From Saccharothrix sp. S26 (lineage in GTDB: Bacteria; Actinomycetota; Actinomycetes; Mycobacteriales; Pseudonocardiaceae), in NCBI RefSeq assembly GCF_021390395.1, contig NZ_JAJUWT010000012.1, forward strand, positions 1-64,000: DNA of 64,000 bases, written 5' to 3'. Below are positions 1 to 11,455 of this stretch, piece after piece. The notes beneath the pieces were generated by a model. The model did not search any database, was not told where the DNA came from, and was given only the letters and a program-made list of their open reading frames with translations. Each line of letters opens with the position of its first letter. The first letter of the stretch is position 1. Both the position numbers and the translations under genes were made by a program.

Positions 1-126
1 ACCCAGCCGCCGCCGCGGGTCGGCCAGGCACCCAACGGCCAGCCGCCGGGCGGAGACGCCCTCCTGGTCGCGCCGCAGGCCGACCGCCGTCCCCCTCCCA
101 GTCCCCCGTATCCGGAGAGGCATCCC

Positions 127-2919
127 ATGGCACAACCCGTAGACCGGCGAGCGTTCCTGCGCGCCACGGCCCTGGCGGCGACGGCTCCCCTCATCGTGTC
201 CACCGCCACGGGACGGGCGGTGGCGGCCGAGCCCGCGCCGTCCGCCACGCCGCCACCGCCCGCGTGGCGGGTCCGACCGTTCGGGCTGGACGAGGTGGTG
301 CTGGGCGACGGCGTGTTCGCCGCCAAGCGCGACCTGGTGCTGGACTACGCGCGCGGGTACGACGTGGACCGGTTGTTGCAGGTCTTCCGCGCCAACGCGG
401 GTCTGTCCACGCGTGGCGCGGTGGCACCCGGCGGGTGGGAGGGGCTGGACGGCGAGGCGAACGGCAACCTGCGCGGCCACTACACCGGGCACTTCCTCAC
501 CATGCTGTCCCAGGCGTACGCGGGCACCGGCGACGAGGTCTACGCCGAGAAGATCCGCTACGTGGTCGGCGCGCTGGTCGAGGTGCGCGAGGCGTTGCGG
601 CGCGACCCGGTCGTGCTGTCCACGCCGGGCCGGTTCGGCACGGCGGTGGAGAACCCGCGCGGCTCGTACCAGTACGTCGACCTGCCGCCCACCGTGCTCG
701 GCGACTCCGCCGCGATCACCCTCTCGGCGTGGGTCAAGCCGGGGCACGACGCGAACTGGGCGCGGGTGTTCGACTTCGGCAACGACACCACCCGCTACCT
801 CTACCTGGCCGTGCGCAACCAGAACGGCGTGCCGCGGTTCGCCATCACCACCAACGGGCCGGGCGCGGAGCAGGGCATCAACGGCGTCGCGCCGCTGCCG
901 CTGGACCGGTGGAGCCACGTGGCGGTGACCATCGCGGGCACCACGGGCACCCTGTACGTCGACGGCACGCCGGTGGGCGTGAACACGGCGATGACGCTCA
1001 ACCCGGCCGTGCTCGGCCGGCTGCGCAACAACTGGCTCGGCCGGTCCAACTACCCGGACCCGGTGTTCGCGGGCGCGCTGGACCAGGTCGACGTGTGGTC
1101 GCGGGCGCTGAGCGCGGACGAGGTGCGGCGGCTGCTCGACACCCCCGCCCGGGGCGACCTGGCGTCGTACAGCTTCGACGAGACCACCGGCGCGACGTTC
1201 GCCGACGCGTCCGGGCGAGGCCGGCACGCCACGCTGCGGCGCACGTGGGGCCTGCTGAGCCACCCCGGTTTCCTCGCCGCCTACCCCGAGACCCAGTTCA
1301 TCACGCTGGAGTCGATGACCAGCGGCAACTACACCGTCGTGTGGGCGCCCTACTACACCGCGCACAAGATCCTGCGCGGACTGCTCGACGCCTACCTCAA
1401 CACCGGTGACGAGCGCGCGCTGGACCTGGCGAGCGGCATGTGCGACTGGATGCACTCGCGGCTGTCGAAGCTGCCCAAGGCGACGTTGCAGCGGATGTGG
1501 GGCATCTTCTCCAGCGGTGAGTTCGGCGGCATCGTGGAGACCATCTGCGACCTGCACGCCATCACCGGCAAGGCCGAGCACCTGGCGCTGGCCAAGCTGT
1601 TCGACCTGGACCGGCTCATCGACTCGTGCGCGGCGGGCACCGACATCCTCGACGGCCTGCACGCCAACCAGCACATCCCGATCCTCACCGGCATGGTGCG
1701 GCTGCACGACGAGACCGGCGAGCAGCGGTACCTGGCCGCGGCGCGCAACTTCTGGGACATGGTCGTGCCGACCCGCATGTACAGCATCGGCGGCACGAGC
1801 ACGGCGGAGTTCTGGCGGGCGCGCGGCAGCATCGTCGGGACGTTGAGCGAGACGAACGCCGAGACGTGCTGCGCCTACAACATGCTCAAGCTGAGCCGGG
1901 TGCTGTTCTTCCACGAACAGGACCCGAAGTACATGGACTACTACGAGCGGGCGCTGTACAACCAGGTCCTGGGGTCCAAACAGGACCGGGCGGACGCGGA
2001 GAAGCCGCTGGTCACGTACTTCATCGGCCTGACGCCCGGTCACGTCCGCGACTACACCCCCAAGGCCGGCACCACGTGCTGCGAGGGCACGGGCATGGAG
2101 AGCGCGACCAAGTACCAGGACTCGGTGTACTTCGCGAAGGCCGACGGGAGCGCGCTGTACGTCAACCTCTACAGCGCGTCGACCCTGAAGTGGGCGGAGA
2201 AGGGCGTCACGGTCACGCAGACCACGGACTACCCGGTGGAGCAGGGCTCCACGATCAGCGTGCACGGCGGTGGGCGGTTCGACCTGCACCTGCGCGTGCC
2301 GTCCTGGGCGACCGGGTTCCGGGTCGAGGTCAACGGCGAGCGCGTGCCGCGCGAAGCCGTGCCGGGCACGTACTTCACCGTGTCCCGGGCGTGGCGCGGC
2401 GGCGACACCGTGCGGGTGTCGATGCCGTTCCGGCTGCGGGTGGAGCGGGCGTTGGACGACCCGGCCACGCAGGCGTTGTTCCTCGGTCCGGTCAACCTGG
2501 TCGCGCGGGACGCCCGCCGCACGTTCCTGGAGTTCGGGCTGTACCGCAACGCGGGCCTGTCCGGCGACCTGCTGCCCAGCCTCACGCCGGTGCCCGGCAA
2601 GCCGCTGCACCACGTGCTCGACGGCGTGGAGTTCGCGCCGTTCTTCGAGGGCACCGAGGACCCGACGCACGTCTACTTCCGCCGCCGCGAGCCGCGCATC
2701 GCGTTCGGCGGCCGGGACAGCGGCGTGGCCAACCCGAGCCGGGCCGACGGGACCACGTTCCTGGACGAGGTGTGGGCCGCCGCGCCGTTCCGGGCCAAGG
2801 GCCACCTGGTCCGGCACGTCAAGGCGACCGCGGCCACGTGGGTGTCCGCCGGTCTGCTGACCGAGGCCGACGCGCGGACGGTGGTGGGCACGGCGCAGGA
2901 CGCCACCTACGCACCGTGA
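127..2919 (+). CDS. Secreted GH127 beta-L-arabinofuranosidase with nested LamG domain
   Basis: Probable secreted glycoside hydrolase (DUF1680/GH127) that removes beta-L-arabinofuranose from plant glycans. A Tat-like leader (DRRAFLRA followed by a hydrophobic Ala-rich stretch) covers about residues 1-34. The catalytic domain starts near 45 and is interrupted at about 165-375 by a LamG/concanavalin-like module, then resumes. GH127 hallmarks are present: Glu561 in TAEFW as likely acid/base, and the zinc-cysteine set Glu579/Cys581 (AETC) and Cys651-Cys652 (TTCC), one of the last two being the expected nucleophile. The ATG follows a GGAGAGG ribosome site. The frame stays open to the left edge, but the leader and ribosome site fix this start. 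It is 930 aa, longer than a plain GH127 (about 650) because of the insertion. Confidence 0.9.
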   Translation: MAQPVDRRAFLRATALAATAPLIVSTATGRAVAAEPAPSATPPPPAWRVRPFGLDEVVLGDGVFAAKRDLVLDYARGYDVDRLLQVFRANAGLSTRGAVAPGGWEGLDGEANGNLRGHYTGHFLTMLSQAYAGTGDEVYAEKIRYVVGALVEVREALRRDPVVLSTPGRFGTAVENPRGSYQYVDLPPTVLGDSAAITLSAWVKPGHDANWARVFDFGNDTTRYLYLAVRNQNGVPRFAITTNGPGAEQGINGVAPLPLDRWSHVAVTIAGTTGTLYVDGTPVGVNTAMTLNPAVLGRLRNNWLGRSNYPDPVFAGALDQVDVWSRALSADEVRRLLDTPARGDLASYSFDETTGATFADASGRGRHATLRRTWGLLSHPGFLAAYPETQFITLESMTSGNYTVVWAPYYTAHKILRGLLDAYLNTGDERALDLASGMCDWMHSRLSKLPKATLQRMWGIFSSGEFGGIVETICDLHAITGKAEHLALAKLFDLDRLIDSCAAGTDILDGLHANQHIPILTGMVRLHDETGEQRYLAAARNFWDMVVPTRMYSIGGTSTAEFWRARGSIVGTLSETNAETCCAYNMLKLSRVLFFHEQDPKYMDYYERALYNQVLGSKQDRADAEKPLVTYFIGLTPGHVRDYTPKAGTTCCEGTGMESATKYQDSVYFAKADGSALYVNLYSASTLKWAEKGVTVTQTTDYPVEQGSTISVHGGGRFDLHLRVPSWATGFRVEVNGERVPREAVPGTYFTVSRAWRGGDTVRVSMPFRLRVERALDDPATQALFLGPVNLVARDARRTFLEFGLYRNAGLSGDLLPSLTPVPGKPLHHVLDGVEFAPFFEGTEDPTHVYFRRREPRIAFGGRDSGVANPSRADGTTFLDEVWAAAPFRAKGHLVRHVKATAATWVSAGLLTEADARTVVGTAQDATYAP

Positions 2920-2940
2920 GCCGACGCGGGGCCGGACGGC

Positions 2941-2972
2941 GGGGATCGCGGCACGCGCCGGCCGCGATCCCC
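2941..2972. terminator. Bidirectional terminator hairpin
   Basis: A perfect 12-bp stem (GGGGATCGCGGC / GCCGCGATCCCC, loop of 8) lies between the convergent stops of the GH127 gene and the subtilase gene. There is no U-tract, which is usual in actinobacteria. Confidence 0.7.
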
Positions 2973-2979
2973 ACCGCGC

Positions 2980-5900
2980 TCAGGCCCTGAGCCGGTAGGC
3001 CCGCAGGACGGTCTGGTCGACCGTGTTGCCGTCCGTGTCGGAGGCGACGACCCGCAGCGAGACGTACCCGCCCGGCTTGCCGCGCGCCGGGACGAGCCGC
3101 GTCACGGGCACCCAGGTCGCGCCGTCGTCGAACGACGCGAACGCCTTCACCTCGCGCACGGTGGCCTTGCCCGCGCCGGCCTGCCGCGACGCGGTGAACC
3201 GGACCGGCAGCGGCAGCGCCGCCCGCGCGCTGTTGCGCAGGTCGAGCGGGATCTCGTAGCCCACCTGCAACAGCGGCAGCTTGCCCTGCGCCGTGCCCGC
3301 GCTGGTGAAGCCCCACGTGGTGCGCACGGCGGTGGACAGCTCCAGCTGCGGCGCGCCGCGGGCGGCGTCGAGGGACAGCTCGTAGCGGCCCGGTTCGGCG
3401 GGCACCTGCCACCGACCCCGGCGGGGGTCGCCGGTGGAGCCGAGCGAGACGCCGTCCCGCTTGAGCTCCAGGCCGCCGTACCCGGTGGCGGCCCAGGACT
3501 CGACGGCCGTGGCGGTCGCGAACGGCGAGACCTCCGCCTCGATGCCGTCGCCGGTCCGCGTCACGCCCCCACCGGCCGCCCACCGCACGAGCGACGCCCC
3601 GTCCAGCCGCGGCCCGGCGACCGCCGCGTTCCAGTCACGCCGGTACTGCCGGCCCGGTCGGAAGGCAACGGGTTCGAGGTCCGACCAGATGCCGACCAGC
3701 GGGTCGCGCGCGTCCACGCCGAACATGCGGCCGATGAACCCCTCCTGGTACCAGCCGACGCCGTTGCCGGCGCTGTAGTACTCGGTGCGGGCCACCGGCG
3801 CGACCAGCGCCTCGTCCAGCAGGACCCCGAGGCTCTTCACCGCCGCGCCGTCGAGCACCGGGTACAGGCGCTGGCGCACCAGCCCGTCACCCCCGGAGGA
3901 CCGGTAGCGGGCCTTCACCTCGGCGAGATCCCGCCGCTCGACCCGGTACGCCTTGCCCGCGGGCAGCGCGCCCCGCTCCGGGAAGAACAGGTTGTAGCTG
4001 ACCGGTGAGGAGTCGATCGCGCGCACCTCGACCTCGCCGCCGATCCGGGACAGCAGGTCCTGCGCGCCGTGGTCGGACGCCGACAGCACCGGCAGCGCGG
4101 TCTGCTCCTGGTTCGGGAACGGCAACGGGCCGAGCAGCAGCACGGCGGACGCGCCCGAGTCCTTCAGCTCCCGCACCATCGGGTAGAGGTCCTCGCCGGT
4201 GCTCTCCACGACGACCAGTGCGCCTTTGACGTCGCCGTCGCGCCGGGCCGTGCGGAACCGGTGCGTGCCCGGGGCGAAGTACGGGCTCGCGTCGGCGTAC
4301 CGCACCGGCAGGTCGAACCCGCCCAACGCCACCCGCGGCCGCGCGGCCTTGAGCGTGGTCGAGTAGGTCAACTGCGGCAACGGCTCGCCGAACGACAAAC
4401 CGTACACGGGCGTGGAGCCCTCGACCGGCCCCGTGACGCCGGAGCTCTTGCCCGGCTCCATGGGCACGCTCAGGTCGACGTCGCGGTGCAGCGGTCGCAC
4501 GCTGTCGTCGTCGAGGTCGACGGTGATCGGCTTGCCGTCGGCGGCGTTCAGCTCGACGGTCACGGCGGCGTTCACCGTGACCTTGCCCGCGACCTCGGTG
4601 ACCGACACCGGGGTGTACCAGCCCGCCAACGCGGAGTGCTGCTCGATGCGGCCCAGCACGGCGTAGTCGGAGACCGGCAGCTCGACCGTGCCGCGGCCCT
4701 CGGCGTCGAGCAGGAGCGTGCTGGACTTCCCCGACTTCAGGTCGACCAGCAGCAGGAACTCGTTCGACGGCGCCTTGCCGTCACGCCCGGTCACCGCGAC
4801 GGTGAGCGGGTGGCGCTCCTCCTGCACGTACGCGCCGACCGAGGTGGTGAGCTCGACACCCTCCGCGGTCGCGCGGACGTGCCCGAAGAACGTGCCGACG
4901 CCCTTGCGCGGGTCGAGTCGCACGACCATCGGCGCGCTGCCGTGCGCGGGCACCGTGACGCTCGACGGCACGGTGAAGTCGTCGCCCAGGTCGTGCCGCA
5001 CGGCCAGCGTCACGGGCCGGTCGCCGTCGTTGTGGTAGGTGACCGACTTCTCGACGACCGCCGTGTGCGGCCATTCGAGCAGCCCGAACGAGAGGCTGCC
5101 CACGTCCGCGCGGACCGGCTGCCCGACCGCGCGCCCCACGTCCAGCAGCCCGGTGCCGACGTGGTCGGGCGAGTCGGCGACCGGCTCGGCCGACGCCATC
5201 AACTGGGCCTTGAGCTGCGGCGCGGTCCAGGCGGGGTGGCGCTGCGCCAGGATCGCGGCGGCGCCGGCCACGTGCGGCGCGGCCATCGACGTGCCGGTCA
5301 GCCGCGCGTGCAGGTCACCGACCGCCTCGTCCGGCAACGTGCCGCTCGCCCGGGCCGCCACGATGTCCGTGCCGGGCGCGGCGAGGTCGGGCTTGACCGC
5401 GTAGTCGCCGATCCGCGGCCCGCGCGAGGACGACTCGTTCAGCTGCCCCTGCTTGGTGAGGTTCGCGACGGCCAGCGCCCCGTCCGCCGCGGCCGGCGCG
5501 GAGACCTTGCGGTAGGTGTAGTCGTTGCCCGCGGCCACCACGAACAACGTGCCGGTCTCCGCGGTGAGCCGGTCGACGGCCTGCGACAGCGGGTCGGAGC
5601 CGTCGCTCTGGTCGCCGCCGAGGCTCAGGTTGACGACCTTGGCCCCGACCTCGCGCGCGGCCCACTCCATGCCCGCGATGACCGCGCTCTCCGGGCAGCC
5701 CCACGCGCCGCACACGCGCCCGACGGCGAGCTTCGCGCCCTTCGCGACCCCGCTGTAGCGGCCGCCGCGCCCGGCGACGGTGGCGGCGACGTGCGTGCCG
5801 TGGCCGACGTCGTCCTGGATGCCCTCGCCGGTGAAGTCCCGGGCGGCCACGACGACGTCCGCGAGCTCCGGGTGCCCCTGGTCGTAGCCGGTGTCCAGCA

Positions 5901-6441
5901 CCGCCACCGTGACCCCGCTGCCGTCGAACCCGGCCTGCCAGGCGTCCGGCGCGCCGACCATCGGCACGCTCTGGTCCAGCGTGATCCTGGCCTTGCCGTC
6001 CAGCCAGAGCTTCCCGTCGGCCCGCACGCCCACCCGGCGGTCCGCCCACCGCCGCGCGGCCTCCGACTTCACGATCGCCGCCGACGCCCGAAACCCCGCC
6101 GACAGCAGCGGGATGCGGTCGGTCGCCGCGTCGTCGTAGCCGAAGTCGAGCAGTGCGGTGATGTCGAAGAACCTCTTGTCGAGCCGGTCGTGCGCCAGCT
6201 CGTCGAGCGCGTCCTCCGGCACCACGAACTGGTGGTCCCGCTCGACGTACCGGACGAACCTCGCCCCCGGCCGCCCCTCGACGCGGACCAGCGCCCCCCG
6301 CGCGTCCACGACCACCTTGTCACCCGTGATCAACGTGATGGTCCGGGCTGCTCCCCCGGCCACCGGCGCCGCCTGTGCCGCGGCCGGGCTCGACAGCCCG
6401 GCCGCGAGCAAGGCGACCACCAGCCAGCGTGCTCGACGCAC
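2980..6441 (-). CDS. Secreted subtilisin-like serine protease (S8) with PA domain
   Basis: Secreted endopeptidase of the kexin/subtilisin S8 family, 1153 aa. I place the start at a GTG (6441) behind a GGAGGAAC ribosome site. The open frame runs 250 codons further upstream, but that part has no signal peptide. A Sec leader (about 1-26) precedes a propeptide with a subtilisin-inhibitor feel (about 30-150). Catalytic residues are Asp183 (VLDTG), His214 (GHGTHVA), Asn306 (AAGND) and Ser385 (GTSMAAPH). Beyond about 420 come Fn3-like beta-rich domains and a protease-associated segment near residue 660 (ASAVLLLG followed by LPVLSASDHG). The large C-terminal part resembles the long multi-domain subtilases of Saccharothrix and Streptomyces; its target is unknown. 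Confidence 0.9.
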   Translation of the reverse strand: MRRARWLVVALLAAGLSSPAAAQAAPVAGGAARTITLITGDKVVVDARGALVRVEGRPGARFVRYVERDHQFVVPEDALDELAHDRLDKRFFDITALLDFGYDDAATDRIPLLSAGFRASAAIVKSEAARRWADRRVGVRADGKLWLDGKARITLDQSVPMVGAPDAWQAGFDGSGVTVAVLDTGYDQGHPELADVVVAARDFTGEGIQDDVGHGTHVAATVAGRGGRYSGVAKGAKLAVGRVCGAWGCPESAVIAGMEWAAREVGAKVVNLSLGGDQSDGSDPLSQAVDRLTAETGTLFVVAAGNDYTYRKVSAPAAADGALAVANLTKQGQLNESSSRGPRIGDYAVKPDLAAPGTDIVAARASGTLPDEAVGDLHARLTGTSMAAPHVAGAAAILAQRHPAWTAPQLKAQLMASAEPVADSPDHVGTGLLDVGRAVGQPVRADVGSLSFGLLEWPHTAVVEKSVTYHNDGDRPVTLAVRHDLGDDFTVPSSVTVPAHGSAPMVVRLDPRKGVGTFFGHVRATAEGVELTTSVGAYVQEERHPLTVAVTGRDGKAPSNEFLLLVDLKSGKSSTLLLDAEGRGTVELPVSDYAVLGRIEQHSALAGWYTPVSVTEVAGKVTVNAAVTVELNAADGKPITVDLDDDSVRPLHRDVDLSVPMEPGKSSGVTGPVEGSTPVYGLSFGEPLPQLTYSTTLKAARPRVALGGFDLPVRYADASPYFAPGTHRFRTARRDGDVKGALVVVESTGEDLYPMVRELKDSGASAVLLLGPLPFPNQEQTALPVLSASDHGAQDLLSRIGGEVEVRAIDSSPVSYNLFFPERGALPAGKAYRVERRDLAEVKARYRSSGGDGLVRQRLYPVLDGAAVKSLGVLLDEALVAPVARTEYYSAGNGVGWYQEGFIGRMFGVDARDPLVGIWSDLEPVAFRPGRQYRRDWNAAVAGPRLDGASLVRWAAGGGVTRTGDGIEAEVSPFATATAVESWAATGYGGLELKRDGVSLGSTGDPRRGRWQVPAEPGRYELSLDAARGAPQLELSTAVRTTWGFTSAGTAQGKLPLLQVGYEIPLDLRNSARAALPLPVRFTASRQAGAGKATVREVKAFASFDDGATWVPVTRLVPARGKPGGYVSLRVVASDTDGNTVDQTVLRAYRLRA

Positions 6442-6460
6442 GTGTTCCTCCCCAGTCGTG

Positions 6461-6468
6461 AAGCGCTT
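6461..6468. promoter_or_regulatory. LacI-type operator-like palindrome AAGCGCTT
   Basis: The octamer AAGCGCTT inside GAAGCGCTTTCC resembles the core of LacI/GalR operators (consensus half AAGCG). It sits about 20 bp upstream of the subtilase start, where a repressor could block the transcript. Only the palindrome is observed; the regulator is inferred. Confidence 0.3.
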
Positions 6469-6557
6469 TCCCCGGGTGGAGACTCGCCGGCGCGCCGGGA
6501 GGTTGCACACCGGTGGGCCGAACCCGGCGTTCACAGTTGCGGGCAGCGCCGACGGGG

Positions 6558-7751
6558 TCAGATCGCGGAGCAGTCCGCCTTGTCCGTCCACTCCGTGCCG
6601 CACCGGTAGAGCGGGAACGGGGTGTTGTAGCCGTAACGCGCGCCGAGGGTGTTGTACTCGCCGACGTCGATCCGCTGGGCCACGTAGTGGTCGGTCGCGG
6701 TGCCGGTGACCGTCTCGCTGTAGGGCGGGCGGGTGGTCGTGGTGACGGAGGTGGTGGTCGGTGCGCCACCGCCGTCGATGCCCCAGAACCGGGCCATGTG
6801 GTAGGCCGCGCACACGTTGACGTCGAGCACGTAGGCGGCCGTGCTGCCGCACTGGGCGGTGCCCGTGCCCGGGTCGACGGGCTGGCCGTGGTCCATACCG
6901 GTGATCGAGTAGTGCTCGACCGTGCCGCCGTAGACCCGGTGCGGGTAGCCGGCCACGGTGTCGCTCACGTCCGGCGTCTGGTCGGTGCCGTTGACGTCGG
7001 TCCACTGCTCGACCAGCTCCGTGCCGTTGAGCGGCCGCACGGTGTTGTCCGCGGTGCCGTGCCAGATGGACACCTTCGGCCGCGGACCGGAGTGCGCGTA
7101 CGCCGCGCGGACCTTGTCGCCCCACTGCGCGGGGGTGAGGTTCGTGCCGGGGTTCATGCAGCCGAACGCGGCGGCCACCGAGGTGGCGCACTGGTAGGGC
7201 AGCCCGGCCACGATGCCACCGCCGGCGAACACGTCCGGGTAGGTGGCGAGCATGACCGCCGTCATCGCGCCGCCGGCGGACAGACCGGTCACGTACGCCG
7301 ACGCGGCCCCGTTGTCCTGCTTGGCCTTGTCCACCATCTGCTTGATCGACAGCGCTTCACCCGAGCCGCGGCGCGTGTCGCCCGGCTCGAACCAGTTGAA
7401 GCAGGAGTTGGCGTTGTTCTGCGACTTCTGCTGCGCCGCGACGACGGTGAACTTCCAGCGGTCGGCGAGCTGCGTCCACCCGGCGGCCGTGCCGTAGCCG
7501 GTGGCGTCCTGCGTGCAGCCGTGCAGGGCGACGACGACCGGGCGGCCCGCGGGCAACCCGGCGGGCACGTAGCGGAACATCTGCAGGTTGCCGGGGTTCG
7601 AGCCGAACGCCGTGACCTCCTGCAAGGTCGCGGCCGCGGCGGGGCGCGGCGTCGAGACGAGGTAAACGACCACGGCCGACAGGACGGCCAGCACCGCGAC
7701 GAGCGTCGCGACCGGGCCCCGCAGCGCCGGGACAGGGTGACGATCCGACAT
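6558..7751 (-). CDS. Secreted CE1/PHB-type esterase (acetylxylan or feruloyl esterase)
   Basis: Extracellular esterase of the PHB-depolymerase/CE1 family, 397 aa, probably acting on acetyl or feruloyl groups of xylan given the divergent xylanase gene. A hydrophobic leader covers about residues 11-41. The nucleophile is Ser158 in GLSAGG, with a downstream Asp in WHGTADNTV and His in GMDHGQP; ALHGCTQD is the oxyanion region. A Thr-rich linker near residue 330 leads to a C-terminal module of about 60 aa with two cysteines that is often appended to this family. The ATG at 7751 is preferred because GGAGG lies just upstream; a GTG at 7766 would place that ribosome site inside the gene. True substrate is inferred. 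Confidence 0.88.
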   Translation of the reverse strand: MSDRHPVPALRGPVATLVAVLAVLSAVVVYLVSTPRPAAAATLQEVTAFGSNPGNLQMFRYVPAGLPAGRPVVVALHGCTQDATGYGTAAGWTQLADRWKFTVVAAQQKSQNNANSCFNWFEPGDTRRGSGEALSIKQMVDKAKQDNGAASAYVTGLSAGGAMTAVMLATYPDVFAGGGIVAGLPYQCATSVAAAFGCMNPGTNLTPAQWGDKVRAAYAHSGPRPKVSIWHGTADNTVRPLNGTELVEQWTDVNGTDQTPDVSDTVAGYPHRVYGGTVEHYSITGMDHGQPVDPGTGTAQCGSTAAYVLDVNVCAAYHMARFWGIDGGGAPTTTSVTTTTRPPYSETVTGTATDHYVAQRIDVGEYNTLGARYGYNTPFPLYRCGTEWTDKADCSAI

Positions 7752-7929
7752 GGGCGCATCCTCCACGTTGAGTGATGGCGGTCACGTGCGATAGGCCGAC
7801 GCTAGGAGCCCTCGGTGCCGTTCGTCGCTGGTGGACCGCGCCACTCTTCCCGCCGCGCCCGTGTGGCACCGCCACACCGCGCGATCCTGCGGCGCCCCGA
7901 CCCGGATACCAGACCATCCGAATCGGTTC

Positions 7930-7940
7930 CGATACTTTCG
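7930..7940. promoter_or_regulatory. Xylanase-type operator, esterase-proximal copy
   Basis: CGATACTTTCG differs by one base from CGAAACTTTCG, the inverted-repeat element known upstream of Streptomyces xylanase genes. It lies about 180 bp upstream of the esterase start in the divergent control region, so one repressor could control both genes. Confidence 0.45.
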
Positions 7941-8020
7941 TAAACCGCAGAAGGTAGTGCCATCGGCCCTGCCGACGGCTCTACCTGCACTCTTGCGTCT
8001 CTATAGGTGAATCTCAATCC

Positions 8021-10190
<2,170 letters not shown>

Positions 10191-10196
10191 CGCGCG

Positions 10197-10234
10197 CCGG
10201 GGTGCCCCTCACACCGACGTGAGGGGCACCCCGG
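10197..10234. terminator. Strong bidirectional terminator
   Basis: A perfect 16-bp stem with a 6-nt loop separates the convergent xylanase and XRE-cupin genes. Left arm at 10197-10212, right arm at 10219-10234. Confidence 0.85.
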
Positions 10235-10253
10235 TGCGCTTGTGAGCGTCCGC

Positions 10254-10829
10254 TCAGGTCCGGGCCCGCACGTGCACGCGTTCGCCCTGCGGACCGAACA
10301 GGATCAGCAGCTCGACGGGTGCGGCATCGGCCGCGCCGAGCCAGTGCGGGACGCGGGTGTCGAACTCGGCGACCTCGCCGGGCGTGAGCACGAGGTCCTG
10401 CTCGCCCAGCACGAGCCGCAGCCGTCCGTTGAGGACGTAGAGCCACTCGTGACCCTCGTGCGTCTTCGGGTCGGGCACGGCGTCGTGCCGCGACCCCGGG
10501 ATGACCAGCTTGAACGCCTGGGTGCCGCCGGGGCGGCGGCTCAGCGCCATGAACGTCATGCCGTGGCGGCGGACGGGACGCAGGTGGACGCGCGGGTCGC
10601 CGGTGGGCGGCGCGCCGACCAGCTCGTCGAGCGGCACCCCGTGCGCCCGCGCCAGCGGCAGCAGCAACTCGAGGTTCGGCCGCCTCCGGCCGCTCTCCAG
10701 CCGGGACAGCGTGCTCTCCGAGATCCCGGTGGCCTCGGCCAGCTCGGCCAGCGTGACGCCCCGTGCCCGTCGCACCGCCCGCAGGCGCGGGCCCACCGCG
10801 GTCAGCACCCGGTCCAAGTCGTCGTCCAC
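10254..10829 (-). CDS. XRE-family regulator with C-terminal cupin domain
   Basis: A cytoplasmic transcription regulator of about 191 aa. The N-terminal helix-turn-helix (about 10-65) shows the XRE pattern VTLAELAEATGISESTLSRLESG. The C-terminal cupin (about 105-180) with HEGHEWLYVLNG and a following His would bind a small effector, possibly via a metal. This architecture is common for regulators of efflux or amine metabolism. The chosen GTG gives a start just before the HTH but has no clear ribosome site. The frame is open another 62 codons upstream without recognisable sequence, so the start is uncertain. Target genes are not evident; it is convergent to the xylanase and divergent from the DGPF gene. 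Confidence 0.8.
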   Translation of the reverse strand: MDDDLDRVLTAVGPRLRAVRRARGVTLAELAEATGISESTLSRLESGRRRPNLELLLPLARAHGVPLDELVGAPPTGDPRVHLRPVRRHGMTFMALSRRPGGTQAFKLVIPGSRHDAVPDPKTHEGHEWLYVLNGRLRLVLGEQDLVLTPGEVAEFDTRVPHWLGAADAAPVELLILFGPQGERVHVRART

Positions 10830-10952
10830 CGGGTCAGCTTGCCAAGGCGGCGACGTCGCTTGCCACCGCAGCCCGTGCCGGCGCGTCCGCGGCGACATCG
10901 ATCGCCGGCCGAAGTAGGCTGCCCGCGCTCTCCGGGAAAATTCCGGCGGGTG

Positions 10953-10980
10953 TGTCGATCCGCGGCGCGGCCCGTTCGAC
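10953..10980 (+). promoter_or_regulatory. ECF42-type promoter
   Basis: TGTCGA (10953-10958), an 18-bp gap and CGAC (10977-10980) match the ECF42 target motif reported from Streptomyces venezuelae (TGTCGA in the -35 region, CGA/TC in the -10 region). It lies upstream of the DGPF-sigma factor operon, so the sigma factor probably transcribes its own operon. Confidence 0.55.
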
Positions 10981-11035
10981 CCAGGGGTGGACGGGGTCCG
11001 AGAGAGGGCCCGCACGACGGCCAGGGAGACAGACC

Positions 11036-11455
11036 ATGAAGTACATGCTGATCATGCGCGCCACGGACGAGGCCTTCGCGGGCATGGGCGAGATCGACTT
11101 CAACGAGATGCTGGAGACCATCGGCAAGTTCAACGACGAGCTGATCAGGGCCGGTGTCCTGGTCGCCGCCGAAGGGCTCGCCGAGGCCGAGGAGGGCGTG
11201 GTGGTCGACTACTCGTCCGAACCGCCGGTCGTCACCGACGGCCCGTACGGCGAGACCAAGGAGCTGTTCAACGGCTTCTACATCCTCAACGTGGCCTCCA
11301 AGGAGGAGGCGGTCGAGTGGGCGAAGCGGCAGCCGATCACCGGCCCCGGCTTCAAGACCGAGATCCGCCGGGTCACCACGATCGACGAGTTCCCGCAGGA
11401 CAACGAGTGGATCCAGAAGGAGAAGGCGTGGCGGGAAGCCACCGGTCAGCTCTGA
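11036..11455 (+). CDS. DGPF/YCII-domain protein
   Basis: A 139-aa cytoplasmic protein of the YCII-related DGPF family, named after the motif seen here as TDGPYGETKE. The remaining pattern (KYMLIMRATDEAF at the N-terminus, GFYILNVASKEEAVEWA in the middle) is typical. These proteins are the regular genomic partners of ECF42 sigma factors, and the next gene is one, overlapping by 28 bp. Their biochemical role is unproven; an enzymatic or regulatory role is inferred from the YciI-like ferredoxin fold. Confidence 0.9.
   Translation: MKYMLIMRATDEAFAGMGEIDFNEMLETIGKFNDELIRAGVLVAAEGLAEAEEGVVVDYSSEPPVVTDGPYGETKELFNGFYILNVASKEEAVEWAKRQPITGPGFKTEIRRVTTIDEFPQDNEWIQKEKAWREATGQL

Noticed and set aside
4069..6609. 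Long plus-strand open frame antisense to the subtilase
   Set aside because: No recognisable domains, and the opposite strand carries an intact Asp-His-Ser protease.
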